NCBI RefSeq assembly: GCF_000423105.1
Contig: NZ_AUHI01000004.1
Coordinates: forward strand, 372,001 to 436,000
Direction of reading: 5' to 3'
DNA length: 64,000 bases
DNA from: Halalkalibacillus halophilus DSM 18494
GTDB lineage: Bacteria; Bacillota; Bacilli; Bacillales; Alkalibacillaceae
Part shown: one piece after another, positions 8,259-17,189 of the stretch
Layout of the letters: every line of letters begins with the position of its first letter
Position numbering within the stretch: position 1 is the stretch's first letter
Position numbers and translations under genes: made by a program
Notes under the pieces: model-generated
What the model was told of the DNA's origin: nothing
What the model saw: the letters and a program-made list of their open reading frames with translations, nothing else
Database searches by the model: none

Positions 8259-10136
8259 ATGTCTCAACGAAATTATACTATCGGTATGGCTGGCCATATA
8301 GATCATGGAAAAACGGAACTTACGAAGGCATTAACTGGGACAAACACAGACAGGTTGAAAGAAGAAAAAGAACGAAGAATATCTATAGAATTAGGGTATG
8401 CTCCGCTCCTCCAATCTGAGGAACAAACGATATCGATTATAGATGCTCCAGGACATGAAAAATTTATTCGTCAAATGATTGCAGGCGTCTATTCCGTTGA
8501 TCTCGTTTTATTAATTGTTGCTGCTGATGAAGGCGTGATGCCACAAACGAAAGAACATATGGAGATTTTACATTATCTCGGCATTGAGAATGTGTGGTTT
8601 GTGATCTCCAAGGTGGATACCGTAGAGGAAGAGATGCTTTCCATTGTAGAAGAAGATTTAAGAGAACATATGAAACAATCATATTATCATGATCAGGCGA
8701 TTTTTCATGTGGACTCCGTTAGCTTCCAAGGAATAAAACAATTAAAAGATGCCATCACGCAACACCTAGAGAGTTCACCTGTAAAGGATCAGTTTGGCGA
8801 ATTCAGACTTGCAGTTGATCAAGTTTTTTCTATCCATGGGACTGGTACTGTTGTGAGAGGCACTATAATGAGCGGGATTGTGCAAGAAGGCGAAGAGGTT
8901 CTACTTCTCCCTTCAAATAATAGAACTCAAGTTAAAACGATTAGACAGTTTTCAAACAATGTATCTCTTGCTAAGGCGGGAAGTAGGACTGCTCTATCGT
9001 TAAGAAACTTACAAGTGAATGAGATAAAAAGAGGGGAAGTAGTTACCTCTAATTTACAAGCACTTGCTACTAGACGAGTGGACTTGGAGTTAAGGGTTAG
9101 TCCGTATTTAGATAAATGGATTAAACAACGTTCACCTATTAAACTGCATGTTAACACTAGTGAAGCATATGGTAGAATTGTTTTTTTCGATAGGAATAGA
9201 GTAGAGGAGCCAGACGAACTTCTTTATGTTCAAGTTGAATTAGACGACCCAATATATGTCCATAAAGGGGATCGTTTTGTACTTCGAAGGGCAACTCCGG
9301 TTGAAACCATTGGAGGCGGTCGTATTATAGTCCCACAAGCCTCGAAACATAAATTTGGGATGGATACAGTGGAATGGTTAAAAGAAAGGTCTGAAGCCTC
9401 CTTGGAGGAACAAATACTATTGTTAATCGAAGAGGATCCGGGAATCGATTTTACCAAATTGAAAAGTCAATTCACCTCCTCTTTGTCAGAAGTAGAAGAT
9501 AAGTTTCATGAATTACAAAAAGAGAGAATCGTACAAATAGATTACAAATTATATACTGTTAATCAGGTGAAATATGCAGAAGATTCGTTAATTAGGACTT
9601 TAACAAAATTCCATGAAAGTAACCCGATGAAAAAAGGATTAAATAAATCAGAAGTCATTCAATCATTACCTTATCAAACCAAACGTGAAATGACGTTACT
9701 TCACTACTTTATTGACCAAGAAGTTATTGAACAGTCGATGCATTATATTTACCTAAAAGGATTTTCACCTTATGTTCCAGACAACTTAAAGGAAATGGTA
9801 GATTCATACTTGAACCAGTTGTATAAAGACAAATATGAGGTGAAGGAGTATAGCAATTACTTAACTGAGATGTCAGCTTCAGAGCAAGTAAATGTGATAA
9901 ACTATTTAATTGATCAGAGTCGAATTGAACCTCTAACCGACGAACTAATGATGGATTCTTCAAGGTTTAAAGAGAGTGTGGACCAACTAAAGGGAATTTC
10001 TGAAGAGTCATTCTCTTTAAAAGAAGCGAAAGATGAATTGGGTCTATCAAGAAAGTATCTTATACCGTTACTAGAATTAATGGATCATAAAGGGATAACC
10101 ATTCGACAGGAAAATGTACGTGTATGGAATTCGTAA
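8259..10136 (+). CDS. selB: selenocysteine-specific translation elongation factor SelB
   Basis: A 625-aa protein, full length for SelB. It has an EF-Tu-like GTPase domain at the N-terminus with P-loop GHIDHGKT (residues 12-19), the SelB hallmark DRLKEEKERRISIELGYA, G3 DAPGHE and G4 SKVD. Beta-barrel domains follow, with RRATPVETIGGGRII. The C-terminal winged-helix repeats bind the SECIS hairpin in the mRNA. SelB brings Sec-tRNA-Sec to the ribosome at UGA codons followed by a SECIS. The Shine-Dalgarno sequence is weak (GGCTGGTG), which with the 15-nt spacing suggests coupling to the upstream kinase gene. Confidence 0.97.
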   Translation: MSQRNYTIGMAGHIDHGKTELTKALTGTNTDRLKEEKERRISIELGYAPLLQSEEQTISIIDAPGHEKFIRQMIAGVYSVDLVLLIVAADEGVMPQTKEHMEILHYLGIENVWFVISKVDTVEEEMLSIVEEDLREHMKQSYYHDQAIFHVDSVSFQGIKQLKDAITQHLESSPVKDQFGEFRLAVDQVFSIHGTGTVVRGTIMSGIVQEGEEVLLLPSNNRTQVKTIRQFSNNVSLAKAGSRTALSLRNLQVNEIKRGEVVTSNLQALATRRVDLELRVSPYLDKWIKQRSPIKLHVNTSEAYGRIVFFDRNRVEEPDELLYVQVELDDPIYVHKGDRFVLRRATPVETIGGGRIIVPQASKHKFGMDTVEWLKERSEASLEEQILLLIEEDPGIDFTKLKSQFTSSLSEVEDKFHELQKERIVQIDYKLYTVNQVKYAEDSLIRTLTKFHESNPMKKGLNKSEVIQSLPYQTKREMTLLHYFIDQEVIEQSMHYIYLKGFSPYVPDNLKEMVDSYLNQLYKDKYEVKEYSNYLTEMSASEQVNVINYLIDQSRIEPLTDELMMDSSRFKESVDQLKGISEESFSLKEAKDELGLSRKYLIPLLELMDHKGITIRQENVRVWNS

Positions 10137-10180
10137 TTTATCTTTTAAAGTGAATGTATTCTGCGACGATCAAACAAATA

Positions 10181-10229
10181 AAACTCCAATGTAATTCATT
10201 TTAAAATGGAATTACACTGGAGTTTTTTA
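10181..10229. terminator. bidirectional terminator between selB and selD
   Basis: AAACTCCA (10181-10188) pairs with TGGAGTTT (10218-10225) around an inner GTAATTC/GAATTAC-type stem, followed by T6. It separates the two convergent genes. Confidence 0.85.
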
Positions 10230-10267
10230 ATTAATGGCCACCTAATTCGAAAAGTATTGCCAGAGGT

Positions 10268-11326
10268 TTAGTTAACATAAATCGGATATGGTTGTTGTTC
10301 AGATACTTCTCCGATAACCTTAGCTCCGAGTGAGCCAGTAGCATTTAATTTTTCTACATAGGATTTGGCCTGTTCAGCAGGTAGAGAAACTAATAGCCCA
10401 CCTGAAGTGATTGCGTCAGCGAGGATTACCCGTTGAATTTCCGTAATCTCATTTGAGAACGAAATAGATGATTCTAACCATTTTAAGTTTTCTTTACTAC
10501 CACCAGGTATGGCTCCTTTTTCAGCTAGCTCTGAAGTTCCTTTGATTACTGGAACTTGTTCGTTAAAGATCGTAAACGTTTTATTACTACCACGAGCCAT
10601 TTCTAAAGCATGGCCTAATAAGCCAAATCCAGTAACATCTGTAACTGCATGGGCATTACACTCATGTAAAAAAGATGCAGCCTTTTTATTCAATTCTTTC
10701 ATCCAGTAGATTGCTTCATTAGATATATGTTCAGGAGCGAATCCTTTTTTTACAGCTGTAGTAATGATTCCGCCACCAATAGGTTTTGTTAATACAAGTA
10801 GATCTCCAACTTGACTACTTGTGTTTGTTAAAACTTTATCAGGATGAGCAATACCGGTTACTGCCATGCCGAATTTTGGTTCTAGATCATCGATGGAGTG
10901 GCCACCAATAATGGAGCCTCCAGCTTCATGGACTTTATCTTCTGCTCCTTGAAGGATAAAAGACAACATATCAGCACCATATTTTTTTACAGAGAAATTC
11001 GTAATATTCAGTGCAGTTTTCACTTCGCCTCCCATTGCGTACACATCGCTCATAGCATTCGCAGCGGCTATTTCACCAAAAGTATAAGGATCATCGACAA
11101 TAGGTGTAAAATAATCAACTGTTTGAATGAGAGCAATGTCATCCGTGAGTTTAAACACACCAGCATCGTCTGAACTATTTTGGCTGAATAAAACGTCGTC
11201 ATTTTTTGGATGTACTTTTACTTGACTCAACACGTGAGCCAGTTCGCTTGGCGCGAGTTTACATCCTCAACCAGCTTTGGTTGAAAGAGAAGTTAATCGG
11301 ATGATTTCATCTTCACTTTTATTCAT
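10268..11326 (-). CDS. selD: selenide, water dikinase (selenophosphate synthetase), a selenoprotein
   Basis: The full gene is 352 aa when the in-frame UGA at 11267-11269 (codon 20) is read as selenocysteine. The N-terminus then reads TSLSTKAG-U-GCKLAP, the active-site motif in which other SelD proteins have Cys or Sec followed by G-C-K. Calling from the next start would lose 31 residues including the catalytic site. The remainder carries DVYAMGGEVKTALNI, GGHSIDDLEPKFGMAVTG and TDVTGFGLLGHALEMA, typical of SelD. It uses ATP and selenide to make selenophosphate for SelA. The ATG at 11326 is preceded by a G-rich stretch. It is divergent from the SelW-like gene. Confidence 0.96.
11238..11252 (-). 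promoter_or_regulatory. candidate bacterial SECIS element in selD
   Basis: Downstream of the UGA the mRNA can form GCCA-AGCGAAC-UGGC. The stem begins 14 nt after the UGA, within the range seen for bacterial SECIS hairpins. It was found by eye and the fold is not computed. Confidence 0.4.
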
Positions 11327-11468
11327 TTCCCATACCCCCAATCCACTGATTTCATTATACGTGATATAAGATAAATAGAAAACTAAGCCAATTGGACAAT
11401 TAAAAATGATTGAATTTTAAAGGGTATTCTTTTAAGCTAGAAGTAATATACAACTAGGAGGAATTGGA

Positions 11469-11708
11469 ATGAGCTATAAAGTATCTATCGAATTTTGCAT
11501 GCAGTGAAACTATGCGCCAAAAGCTGCGAGTTTCGCAGATGAATTATTTACACATTTTCGTCATGACATTTCAGAAATGAAACTGATCCCTGCATCGGGT
11601 GGAGCATTTGAAGTAAAAATAGACGGAAATAAAATTTATTCTAAGTTAGATACAGGCGTGTTTCCAAAGTCTGAAGATATAATCAATGATATTCACACCA
11701 TGAAATAA
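11469..11708 (+). CDS. SelW-like (Rdx family) selenoprotein with CxxU redox motif
   Basis: A 79-aa protein when the UGA at 11505-11507 (codon 13) is read as Sec. It starts MSYKVSIEFCMQU, giving the Cys10-x-x-Sec13 motif of the thioredoxin-like Rdx/SelW fold after the first beta strand. The second half has ASGGAFEVKIDGNKIYSK and a C-terminal FPKSEDIINDI helix, as in SelW/SelT/SelH relatives. The reading frame is otherwise uninterrupted and ends at TAA, followed by a hairpin. The RBS AGGAGG is well placed. It lies between selD and selA. Members are thought to be thiol-based oxidoreductases with unknown partners; no function beyond that can be read here. Confidence 0.92.
11506..11534 (+). promoter_or_regulatory. 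candidate bacterial SECIS element in the SelW-like gene
   Basis: GAAACT (starting in the UGA codon) pairs perfectly with AGUUUC (11529-11534). Inside, CGC (11515-11517) pairs with GCG (11526-11528), leaving an 8-nt apical loop. Position directly after the UGA fits SelB-dependent recoding. The structure was judged by eye. Confidence 0.55.
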
Positions 11709-11715
11709 TTAACCC

Positions 11716-11752
11716 AAACCCACCGAATAAGTAAGAATTTCGGTGGGTTTAT
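11716..11752 (+). terminator. hairpin after the SelW-like gene
   Basis: A 12-bp perfect stem (11716-11727 with 11739-11750). The T-run after it is short, so some read-through into selA, 60 bases on, is possible. Confidence 0.65.
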
Positions 11753-11809
11753 GTATAAAATAGGGACAGGAAAACGGTTTTACTTCAATAATAGAACGGA
11801 GATACAATT

Positions 11810-13231
11810 ATGAACGATAAAATGAGACTTATCCCTTCCATACATCAGCTAATGCTAGATGATCGAATTCAATTCATTCAAAGTGAGTATGAGTTGACCA
11901 GTGTAGAACTAAAACAAGTATTACAAGAATCTTTGAGTGAATTTAGAGAGTCTATTTTTGCAGAAAAAGTAAGTTTAAATAGCAAAGAAGAAGTAATGGA
12001 TCATATCTATGTTTTAACTAAGAGATATAGTGATCAGATTTCTACACCCAATCTTCAACAAGTAATTAATGCTACAGGAACAGTTCTTCATACAAATCTG
12101 GGGCGAGCTCGCCTTTCTAAATCTTCTCTTGATGCTTTACAACAAATTGGAGCAAATTACTCCTCTTTAGAGTTTGATATCAAAAGTGGTAGGAGGGGAT
12201 CTAGGCATGACCTAGTGGAATCGCAATTAATACATTTAACAGAAGCAGAGGCTGCTATGACAGTTAATAATAATGCGGCAGCGGTCTATCTGATACTGTC
12301 TGCTTTTGCCAAAAATCAAGAAGTAATTGTGTCTAGAGGTGAGTTAGTAGAAATCGGAGGAAGTTTTCGGGTATCTACAATAATGGAAGAAAGCGGCGCA
12401 CAATTAGTGGAAGTAGGAACAACGAATAAAACGCACTTATATGATTATACGGAAGCAATAACGTCTGAGAGTAGCATGCTTATGCGTGTCCACACAAGTA
12501 ACTTTTATATGAAAGGTTTCACTTCCAGTGTAGAAAGAGAAGAACTTATTAAAACCTCAAAGCAAGAAGAATTACTTTATTATGAGGATCTTGGAAGTGG
12601 CATGATTTATGACTTGAAACAGCATCAAATAGGCTCAGAACCTAGTGTGGCCGATGTTATTCGCACAGGCGCAGACCTTGTCTCATTTAGTGGAGATAAG
12701 CTTTTAGGAGGGCCACAAGCTGGGATTATTGTTGGAAAAAAAGAATGGATAAATAAATTAAAGAAGCATCCACTCGCGCGGGTTCTTCGCATGGATAAAT
12801 TCTCGTATGCTGCCTTAGAACAGACACTTAAAGATTATACGAAGGGTTCAGATTTTTTAAGAAGTCAAAACCCAACTATTAGGGATATATTAAAGCCTGC
12901 TAGTGAACTGAGGCAAGAGGTAGAAGCAAAATTAGCCGAATTAAATGACTTAAAAATGTTGAAAGTTTACGGAAAAGATATTATATCGAAAGTGGGAGGG
13001 GGGACGCTTCCAGAAGTTGAACTGGATTCATACGGAATTGCAATAAAGTCTGAAAGTATAAATAGTATGGAAATCCAAGAACTTTTAAGAAGTGATCAGC
13101 AACCAATTGTTTGTAGAATCGAACACGAAGCTTGTGTTTTGGATTTTCGAACACTTGATTGGGAAGAACAAAAAAGATGTATGAATGCTATAGTGGAGTT
13201 GGATAAACAATTACGTGAAGAACTGTTATAA
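11810..13231 (+). CDS. selA: L-seryl-tRNA(Sec) selenium transferase SelA
   Basis: A 473-aa PLP-dependent enzyme, full length for bacterial SelA. It converts Ser-tRNA-Sec to Sec-tRNA-Sec using selenophosphate. The PLP lysine is Lys297 in SFSGDKLLGGPQAG. Other family blocks are VINATGTVLHTNLGRARLS near residue 86 and the aspartate-bearing YYEDLGSGMI near 258. The RBS is CGGAG. It closes the selenocysteine locus, and the conserved acnA backbone resumes 150 bp later. The selC-selB-selD-selA set is complete, so the pathway should be functional. Confidence 0.97.
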   Translation: MNDKMRLIPSIHQLMLDDRIQFIQSEYELTSVELKQVLQESLSEFRESIFAEKVSLNSKEEVMDHIYVLTKRYSDQISTPNLQQVINATGTVLHTNLGRARLSKSSLDALQQIGANYSSLEFDIKSGRRGSRHDLVESQLIHLTEAEAAMTVNNNAAAVYLILSAFAKNQEVIVSRGELVEIGGSFRVSTIMEESGAQLVEVGTTNKTHLYDYTEAITSESSMLMRVHTSNFYMKGFTSSVEREELIKTSKQEELLYYEDLGSGMIYDLKQHQIGSEPSVADVIRTGADLVSFSGDKLLGGPQAGIIVGKKEWINKLKKHPLARVLRMDKFSYAALEQTLKDYTKGSDFLRSQNPTIRDILKPASELRQEVEAKLAELNDLKMLKVYGKDIISKVGGGTLPEVELDSYGIAIKSESINSMEIQELLRSDQQPIVCRIEHEACVLDFRTLDWEEQKRCMNAIVELDKQLREELL

Positions 13232-13382
13232 AAGGATATTTTTTGCCGAAATTTCGTTTTAAACGTTTTACTTCTAATATATTTTCATATAAAATGAATA
13301 CGTGCAGAAAGATTGGCTATTTTAAACGAAAATTGCTAATTAAAAATCCAAAAAAATTACATACTTCAAGGGGGTAAATAAC

Positions 13383-16091
13383 ATGGGATCAAGCAACGCT
13401 TTTAATTCAAAAAAGCAATTTGAACTGAATGGTAAAACGTACAATTATTATCATTTAAAAGCATTAGAAGAACAAGGGCAAGTAAATATTAAGAAGCTTC
13501 CGTTCTCTATTCGTGTTTTACTAGAATCTGTATTGCGTCAACATGACGGCCATGTAATTAAAAATGAACACATTGAAAAATTAGCAAAATGGGCAGATGG
13601 AGAAAAGGTCGATGTACCTTTTAAGCCATCACGTGTCATTTTACAGGACTTCACTGGTGTACCAGCTGTAGTGGACCTAGCTTCTTTACGTAAAGCGATG
13701 GTTGATATGGGTGGAAGCCCTGATAAAATTAACCCAGAAGTACCAGTTGACTTAGTAATTGACCACTCGGTGCAAGTAGATAAGTATGGTACTCCTGATT
13801 CATTGAAATTTAATATGGATATGGAATTTAATCGTAATGGAGAACGTTATGAGTTCTTACATTGGGCACAAAAAGCTTTTGACAACTACCGTGCTGTACC
13901 ACCAGCAACTGGTATCGTGCACCAAGTTAACTTAGAGTACATTGCAAATGTCGTTCATTCTCAAGAGCAAGAGGATGGTACGTATGATGCATTCCCAGAT
14001 ACTTTAGTAGGTACTGACTCACACACTACTATGATTAACGGTTTAGGTGTACTTGGTTGGGGTGTAGGAGGAATTGAAGCGGAAGCAGGTATGCTTGGTC
14101 AGCCTTCTTATTTCCCTACTCCAGAAGTTATTGGTGTTAAGTTAACTGGTAGTATGCCAGAAGCTACAACTGCTACTGACTTAGCCTTGAAAGTAACTCA
14201 AGTACTACGTCAGAAGAATGTTGTCGGTAAGTTCGTTGAATTCTTTGGTCCAGGTCTAACGTCAATGCCATTAGCTGATCGTGCAACTATTTCAAACATG
14301 GCTCCTGAATATGGTGCAACGTGTGGTTTCTTCCCAGTCGATGATGAAACACTTAATTACATGCGTTTAACAGGCCGTTCAGAAGATCAAATTGAGTTAG
14401 TTAAAGAGTATTTGCAGAGAAATGATTTATTCTATACTACAGATCAAGAAGATCCTGAATTCACGGAATTAGTAGAAATTAACTTATCAGAATTAGAGCC
14501 GAATCTATCTGGACCAAAACGTCCACAAGATTTAATTCCTTTATCTGCAATGAAAAAATCATTTAATGAAGCATTGACTGCTCCTGCAGGTAACCAAGGA
14601 TTCGGATTAACTTCAAAAGAAATTGACCGTGAAGCTGAAGTAAACTTTAACGATGGTTCGAAGACGACAATGAAGACTGGTTCTTTAGCAATTGCGGCAA
14701 TCACTTCTTGTACAAATACTTCTAACCCGCACGTTATGCTTGGTGCTGGACTACTTGCTAAAAAGGCAGTAGAAAAAGGATTAGATGTACCACCATATGT
14801 AAAAACTTCATTGGCTCCTGGCTCTAAAGTAGTAACGAACTACTTAGAAAACGCAGGATTAATGGATTATTTAAATCAATTAGGATTTAACCTAGTAGGT
14901 TATGGTTGTACGACATGTATTGGTAACTCTGGACCATTACTACCTGAAATCGAAGAAACAATTGCTAACAATGATTTAACAGTTTCTTCTGTGCTTTCTG
15001 GTAACCGTAACTTTGAAGGGCGTATCCACCCTCTAGTGCGTGCAAACTATCTTGCTTCACCACCATTAGTAGTGGCGTATGCATTAGCTGGTACAGTTGA
15101 TATCGATCTTTATAACGAGCCAATTGGTAAAGATACTTTAGGAAATGATGTATACTTTAAGGATATCTGGCCTTCTTCTGATGAGATTAAGGACGAAATT
15201 ACGAAAGTAGTTACTCCTGAAATCTTCCGTAAAGAATATGAGTCAGTATTTGAATCGAATGAAGAGTGGAATAAAATTCAGACAACAGACGAACCTTTAT
15301 ATGAATTTGACGAAGAATCAACATATATTCAAAATCCACCATTCTTCGAAGAAATGTCTAAAGATCCTAAAGAAGTGCATCCATTAAATGGACTTCGTGT
15401 AGTTGGTAAATTTGGCGACTCAGTAACAACTGACCATATTTCTCCTGCAGGGGCTATTCCAAAAGATATGCCAGCTGGGCAATATTTAATGGAGAAAGAT
15501 GTATCTCCTCGTAACTTTAACTCTTATGGTTCCCGCCGTGGTAATCATGAGGTAATGATGCGTGGTACATTTGGAAACATCAGAATTCGTAATGAAATTG
15601 CAGGTGGTAAAGAAGGTGGTTATACTACATTCTGGCCAACAAATGAAGTAATGCCAATTTATGATGCTGCGATGAAATACAAGGAGACGAATACAGGTCT
15701 TTGTATCATTGCAGGTCAAGATTATGGAATGGGAAGTTCTCGTGACTGGGCAGCAAAAGGAACAGATCTTCTAGGAATTAAAACAGTAATCGCAGAAAGC
15801 TTCGAAAGAATTCACCGTTCGAACTTAGTAATGATGGGTGTTCTACCATTACAGTTCAAATCGGATGATACTCTTGATTCTCTAGGCCTTACTGGTCGTG
15901 AAACATTTGATGTTCAAGTAACAGAAGATGTGAAACCACACGATCTAATTCCAGTTCTTGCAACGGATGAAGAAGGTAATAAGAAAGAATTTGAAGTTAT
16001 CGCTCGTTTTGATAGTGATGTAGAAGTAGATTACTACCGCCATGGTGGAATTTTACCAATGGTACTACGTAATAAATTAGAAACGGTTTAA
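13383..16091 (+). CDS. acnA: aconitate hydratase (aconitase A / CitB)
   Basis: A 902-aa [4Fe-4S] enzyme of the TCA cycle interconverting citrate and isocitrate. In bacilli the apoprotein also binds mRNA as an iron-responsive regulator. Cluster ligands are visible in ITSCTNTSNP (near residue 440) and YGCTTCIGNSGP (two Cys near 507-510). The swivel domain has FGDSVTTDHISPAGAIP and the substrate-arginine region QDYGMGSSRDWAAKG. The RBS GGGGG is 8 nt upstream. It is monocistronic between selA and a CAP protein. No CcpC site was recognised with confidence in its upstream region. Confidence 0.98.
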   Translation: MGSSNAFNSKKQFELNGKTYNYYHLKALEEQGQVNIKKLPFSIRVLLESVLRQHDGHVIKNEHIEKLAKWADGEKVDVPFKPSRVILQDFTGVPAVVDLASLRKAMVDMGGSPDKINPEVPVDLVIDHSVQVDKYGTPDSLKFNMDMEFNRNGERYEFLHWAQKAFDNYRAVPPATGIVHQVNLEYIANVVHSQEQEDGTYDAFPDTLVGTDSHTTMINGLGVLGWGVGGIEAEAGMLGQPSYFPTPEVIGVKLTGSMPEATTATDLALKVTQVLRQKNVVGKFVEFFGPGLTSMPLADRATISNMAPEYGATCGFFPVDDETLNYMRLTGRSEDQIELVKEYLQRNDLFYTTDQEDPEFTELVEINLSELEPNLSGPKRPQDLIPLSAMKKSFNEALTAPAGNQGFGLTSKEIDREAEVNFNDGSKTTMKTGSLAIAAITSCTNTSNPHVMLGAGLLAKKAVEKGLDVPPYVKTSLAPGSKVVTNYLENAGLMDYLNQLGFNLVGYGCTTCIGNSGPLLPEIEETIANNDLTVSSVLSGNRNFEGRIHPLVRANYLASPPLVVAYALAGTVDIDLYNEPIGKDTLGNDVYFKDIWPSSDEIKDEITKVVTPEIFRKEYESVFESNEEWNKIQTTDEPLYEFDEESTYIQNPPFFEEMSKDPKEVHPLNGLRVVGKFGDSVTTDHISPAGAIPKDMPAGQYLMEKDVSPRNFNSYGSRRGNHEVMMRGTFGNIRIRNEIAGGKEGGYTTFWPTNEVMPIYDAAMKYKETNTGLCIIAGQDYGMGSSRDWAAKGTDLLGIKTVIAESFERIHRSNLVMMGVLPLQFKSDDTLDSLGLTGRETFDVQVTEDVKPHDLIPVLATDEEGNKKEFEVIARFDSDVEVDYYRHGGILPMVLRNKLETV

Positions 16092-16105
16092 TAAATAAGT
16101 AAGAG

Positions 16106-16138
16106 AAAAGTCACCACTTTTATAGTGGTGACTTTTTT
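16106..16138 (+). terminator. terminator after acnA
   Basis: A 13-bp perfect stem (16106-16118 with 16124-16136), 5-nt loop, T6 tail. Confidence 0.9.
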
Positions 16139-16333
16139 ATTCTAAAATTATGTAGATACTTTACGATTATTGAAATAGGAAAACATTTCAAATAAGTATT
16201 GAAATCCTGTTATAACAAGGTTTATAGCTCATTTAAATCTCTTCCATTTTTTGGCCTGCATTATATGGTTGAATAAACCCGCTTCTATAACGATAATGTA
16301 CGTGGGGGTCAAAACAACAAGGAGGTATTTTTT

Positions 16334-17128
16334 ATGAAGTGGTTTAGATCAACATTTTTAACGGTGTGCGCTGTCATGCTTTCCGTAGTTTTAATGACGG
16401 GAACGGTGGGTGCTACAAACCAAGTCGATTCACAGCAAGATCATAATGTCTATCAAATAGTGAAAACGATAGACGTTCAATTTGGTCAATCTGATCAAAG
16501 TATAGAAAAAGGTATAAACAAATTTAATGATTGGGATTCAGTCATAGAGTTCTATAATAAGCTAAAAAATAATAGCTTTGAAGAATTTAATCAAAATAAA
16601 GAACAACCTATAGATAAACCGGTTGAAGAAGAACTAGCACAAGAAGAACCAGCTCAAGAAGAGCCAGCACAAGAAGAACCAGTACAAGAGGAGCCTGAGG
16701 TTGAAGAAAATAAATCAACAGTGGAACAACCTGCTTCTTCTGACCTTCATGATTTTGAGATGCAAGTGTTTAACTTAGTCAATCAAGAGCGTGAATCTCG
16801 CGGATTAGCACCACTTGAGATCTCTGTAGAATTAAGTAATGTAGCACGTCAGAAATCACAGGACATGGGTGAGAATAATTACTTTAGTCACCAGTCACCA
16901 ACTTACGGTTCCCCATTTGACATGATGGATGCATATGGTATTCAATATCGTTCAGCTGGAGAAAACATTGCAATGGGACAACGTAGTCCAGAACAAGTGA
17001 TGAATGGTTGGATGAATAGTGATGGCCACCGTGCAAATATTTTAAGTGAAAACTTTACACACATTGGTGTTGGATATGTTGAACACAATGGGACAACGTA
17101 CTGGACACAAATGTTTAAATCAAAATAA
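16334..17128 (+). CDS. exported CAP/SCP-domain protein (YkwD-like)
   Basis: A 264-aa secreted protein. Residues 1-27 form a signal peptide (basic MKWFRS, hydrophobic core, cleavage likely after VGA). A low-complexity, acidic Gln-Glu-Pro repeat spans about 95-120. The C-terminal CAP domain (~140-264) has FNLVNQERESRGLAPLEIS, SHQSPTYGSPFDMM, SAGENIAMG and GHRANILSENFTHIGVGY. Bacterial CAP-domain proteins of this type are spore-coat or envelope proteins of unclear biochemical function. Histidines of the CAP cavity (SHQSP, GHRAN) are retained. It is transcribed alone with its own terminator. Confidence 0.9.
   Translation: MKWFRSTFLTVCAVMLSVVLMTGTVGATNQVDSQQDHNVYQIVKTIDVQFGQSDQSIEKGINKFNDWDSVIEFYNKLKNNSFEEFNQNKEQPIDKPVEEELAQEEPAQEEPAQEEPVQEEPEVEENKSTVEQPASSDLHDFEMQVFNLVNQERESRGLAPLEISVELSNVARQKSQDMGENNYFSHQSPTYGSPFDMMDAYGIQYRSAGENIAMGQRSPEQVMNGWMNSDGHRANILSENFTHIGVGYVEHNGTTYWTQMFKSK
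16630..16705 (+). repeat. tandem codon repeat encoding (A/V)-Q-E-E-P
   Basis: About five imperfect 15-bp units encode the pentapeptide AQEEP or VQEEP within the CAP-domain protein. It is probably a flexible, acidic spacer between signal peptide and CAP domain, and is likely to vary in copy number between strains. Confidence 0.8.
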
Positions 17129-17139
17129 CTAGATTATGT

Positions 17140-17172
17140 ACCGAATCGAGGTTCACTCGATTCGGTTTTTTA
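17140..17172 (+). terminator. terminator after the CAP-domain gene
   Basis: An 11-bp stem ACCGAATCGAG/CTCGATTCGGT with a 5-nt loop and T5 tail. Confidence 0.9.
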
Positions 17173-17189
17173 TATAGAAATATTATTTC

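Noticed and set aside
10268..11233. selD as a shorter 321-aa protein
   Set aside because: This start removes the active-site motif; the upstream frame through the UGA restores a normal SelD N-terminus and an ATG.
11505..11507. In-frame TGA as evidence of a broken gene or sequencing error
   Set aside because: A full Sec machinery surrounds it, the UGA falls exactly at the CxxU redox position, and the frame is otherwise intact with a hairpin after the UGA.
16630..16705. Possible CRISPR-like or non-coding tandem repeat
   Set aside because: The units are 15 bp, contiguous and in frame, encoding a peptide repeat with no spacers.
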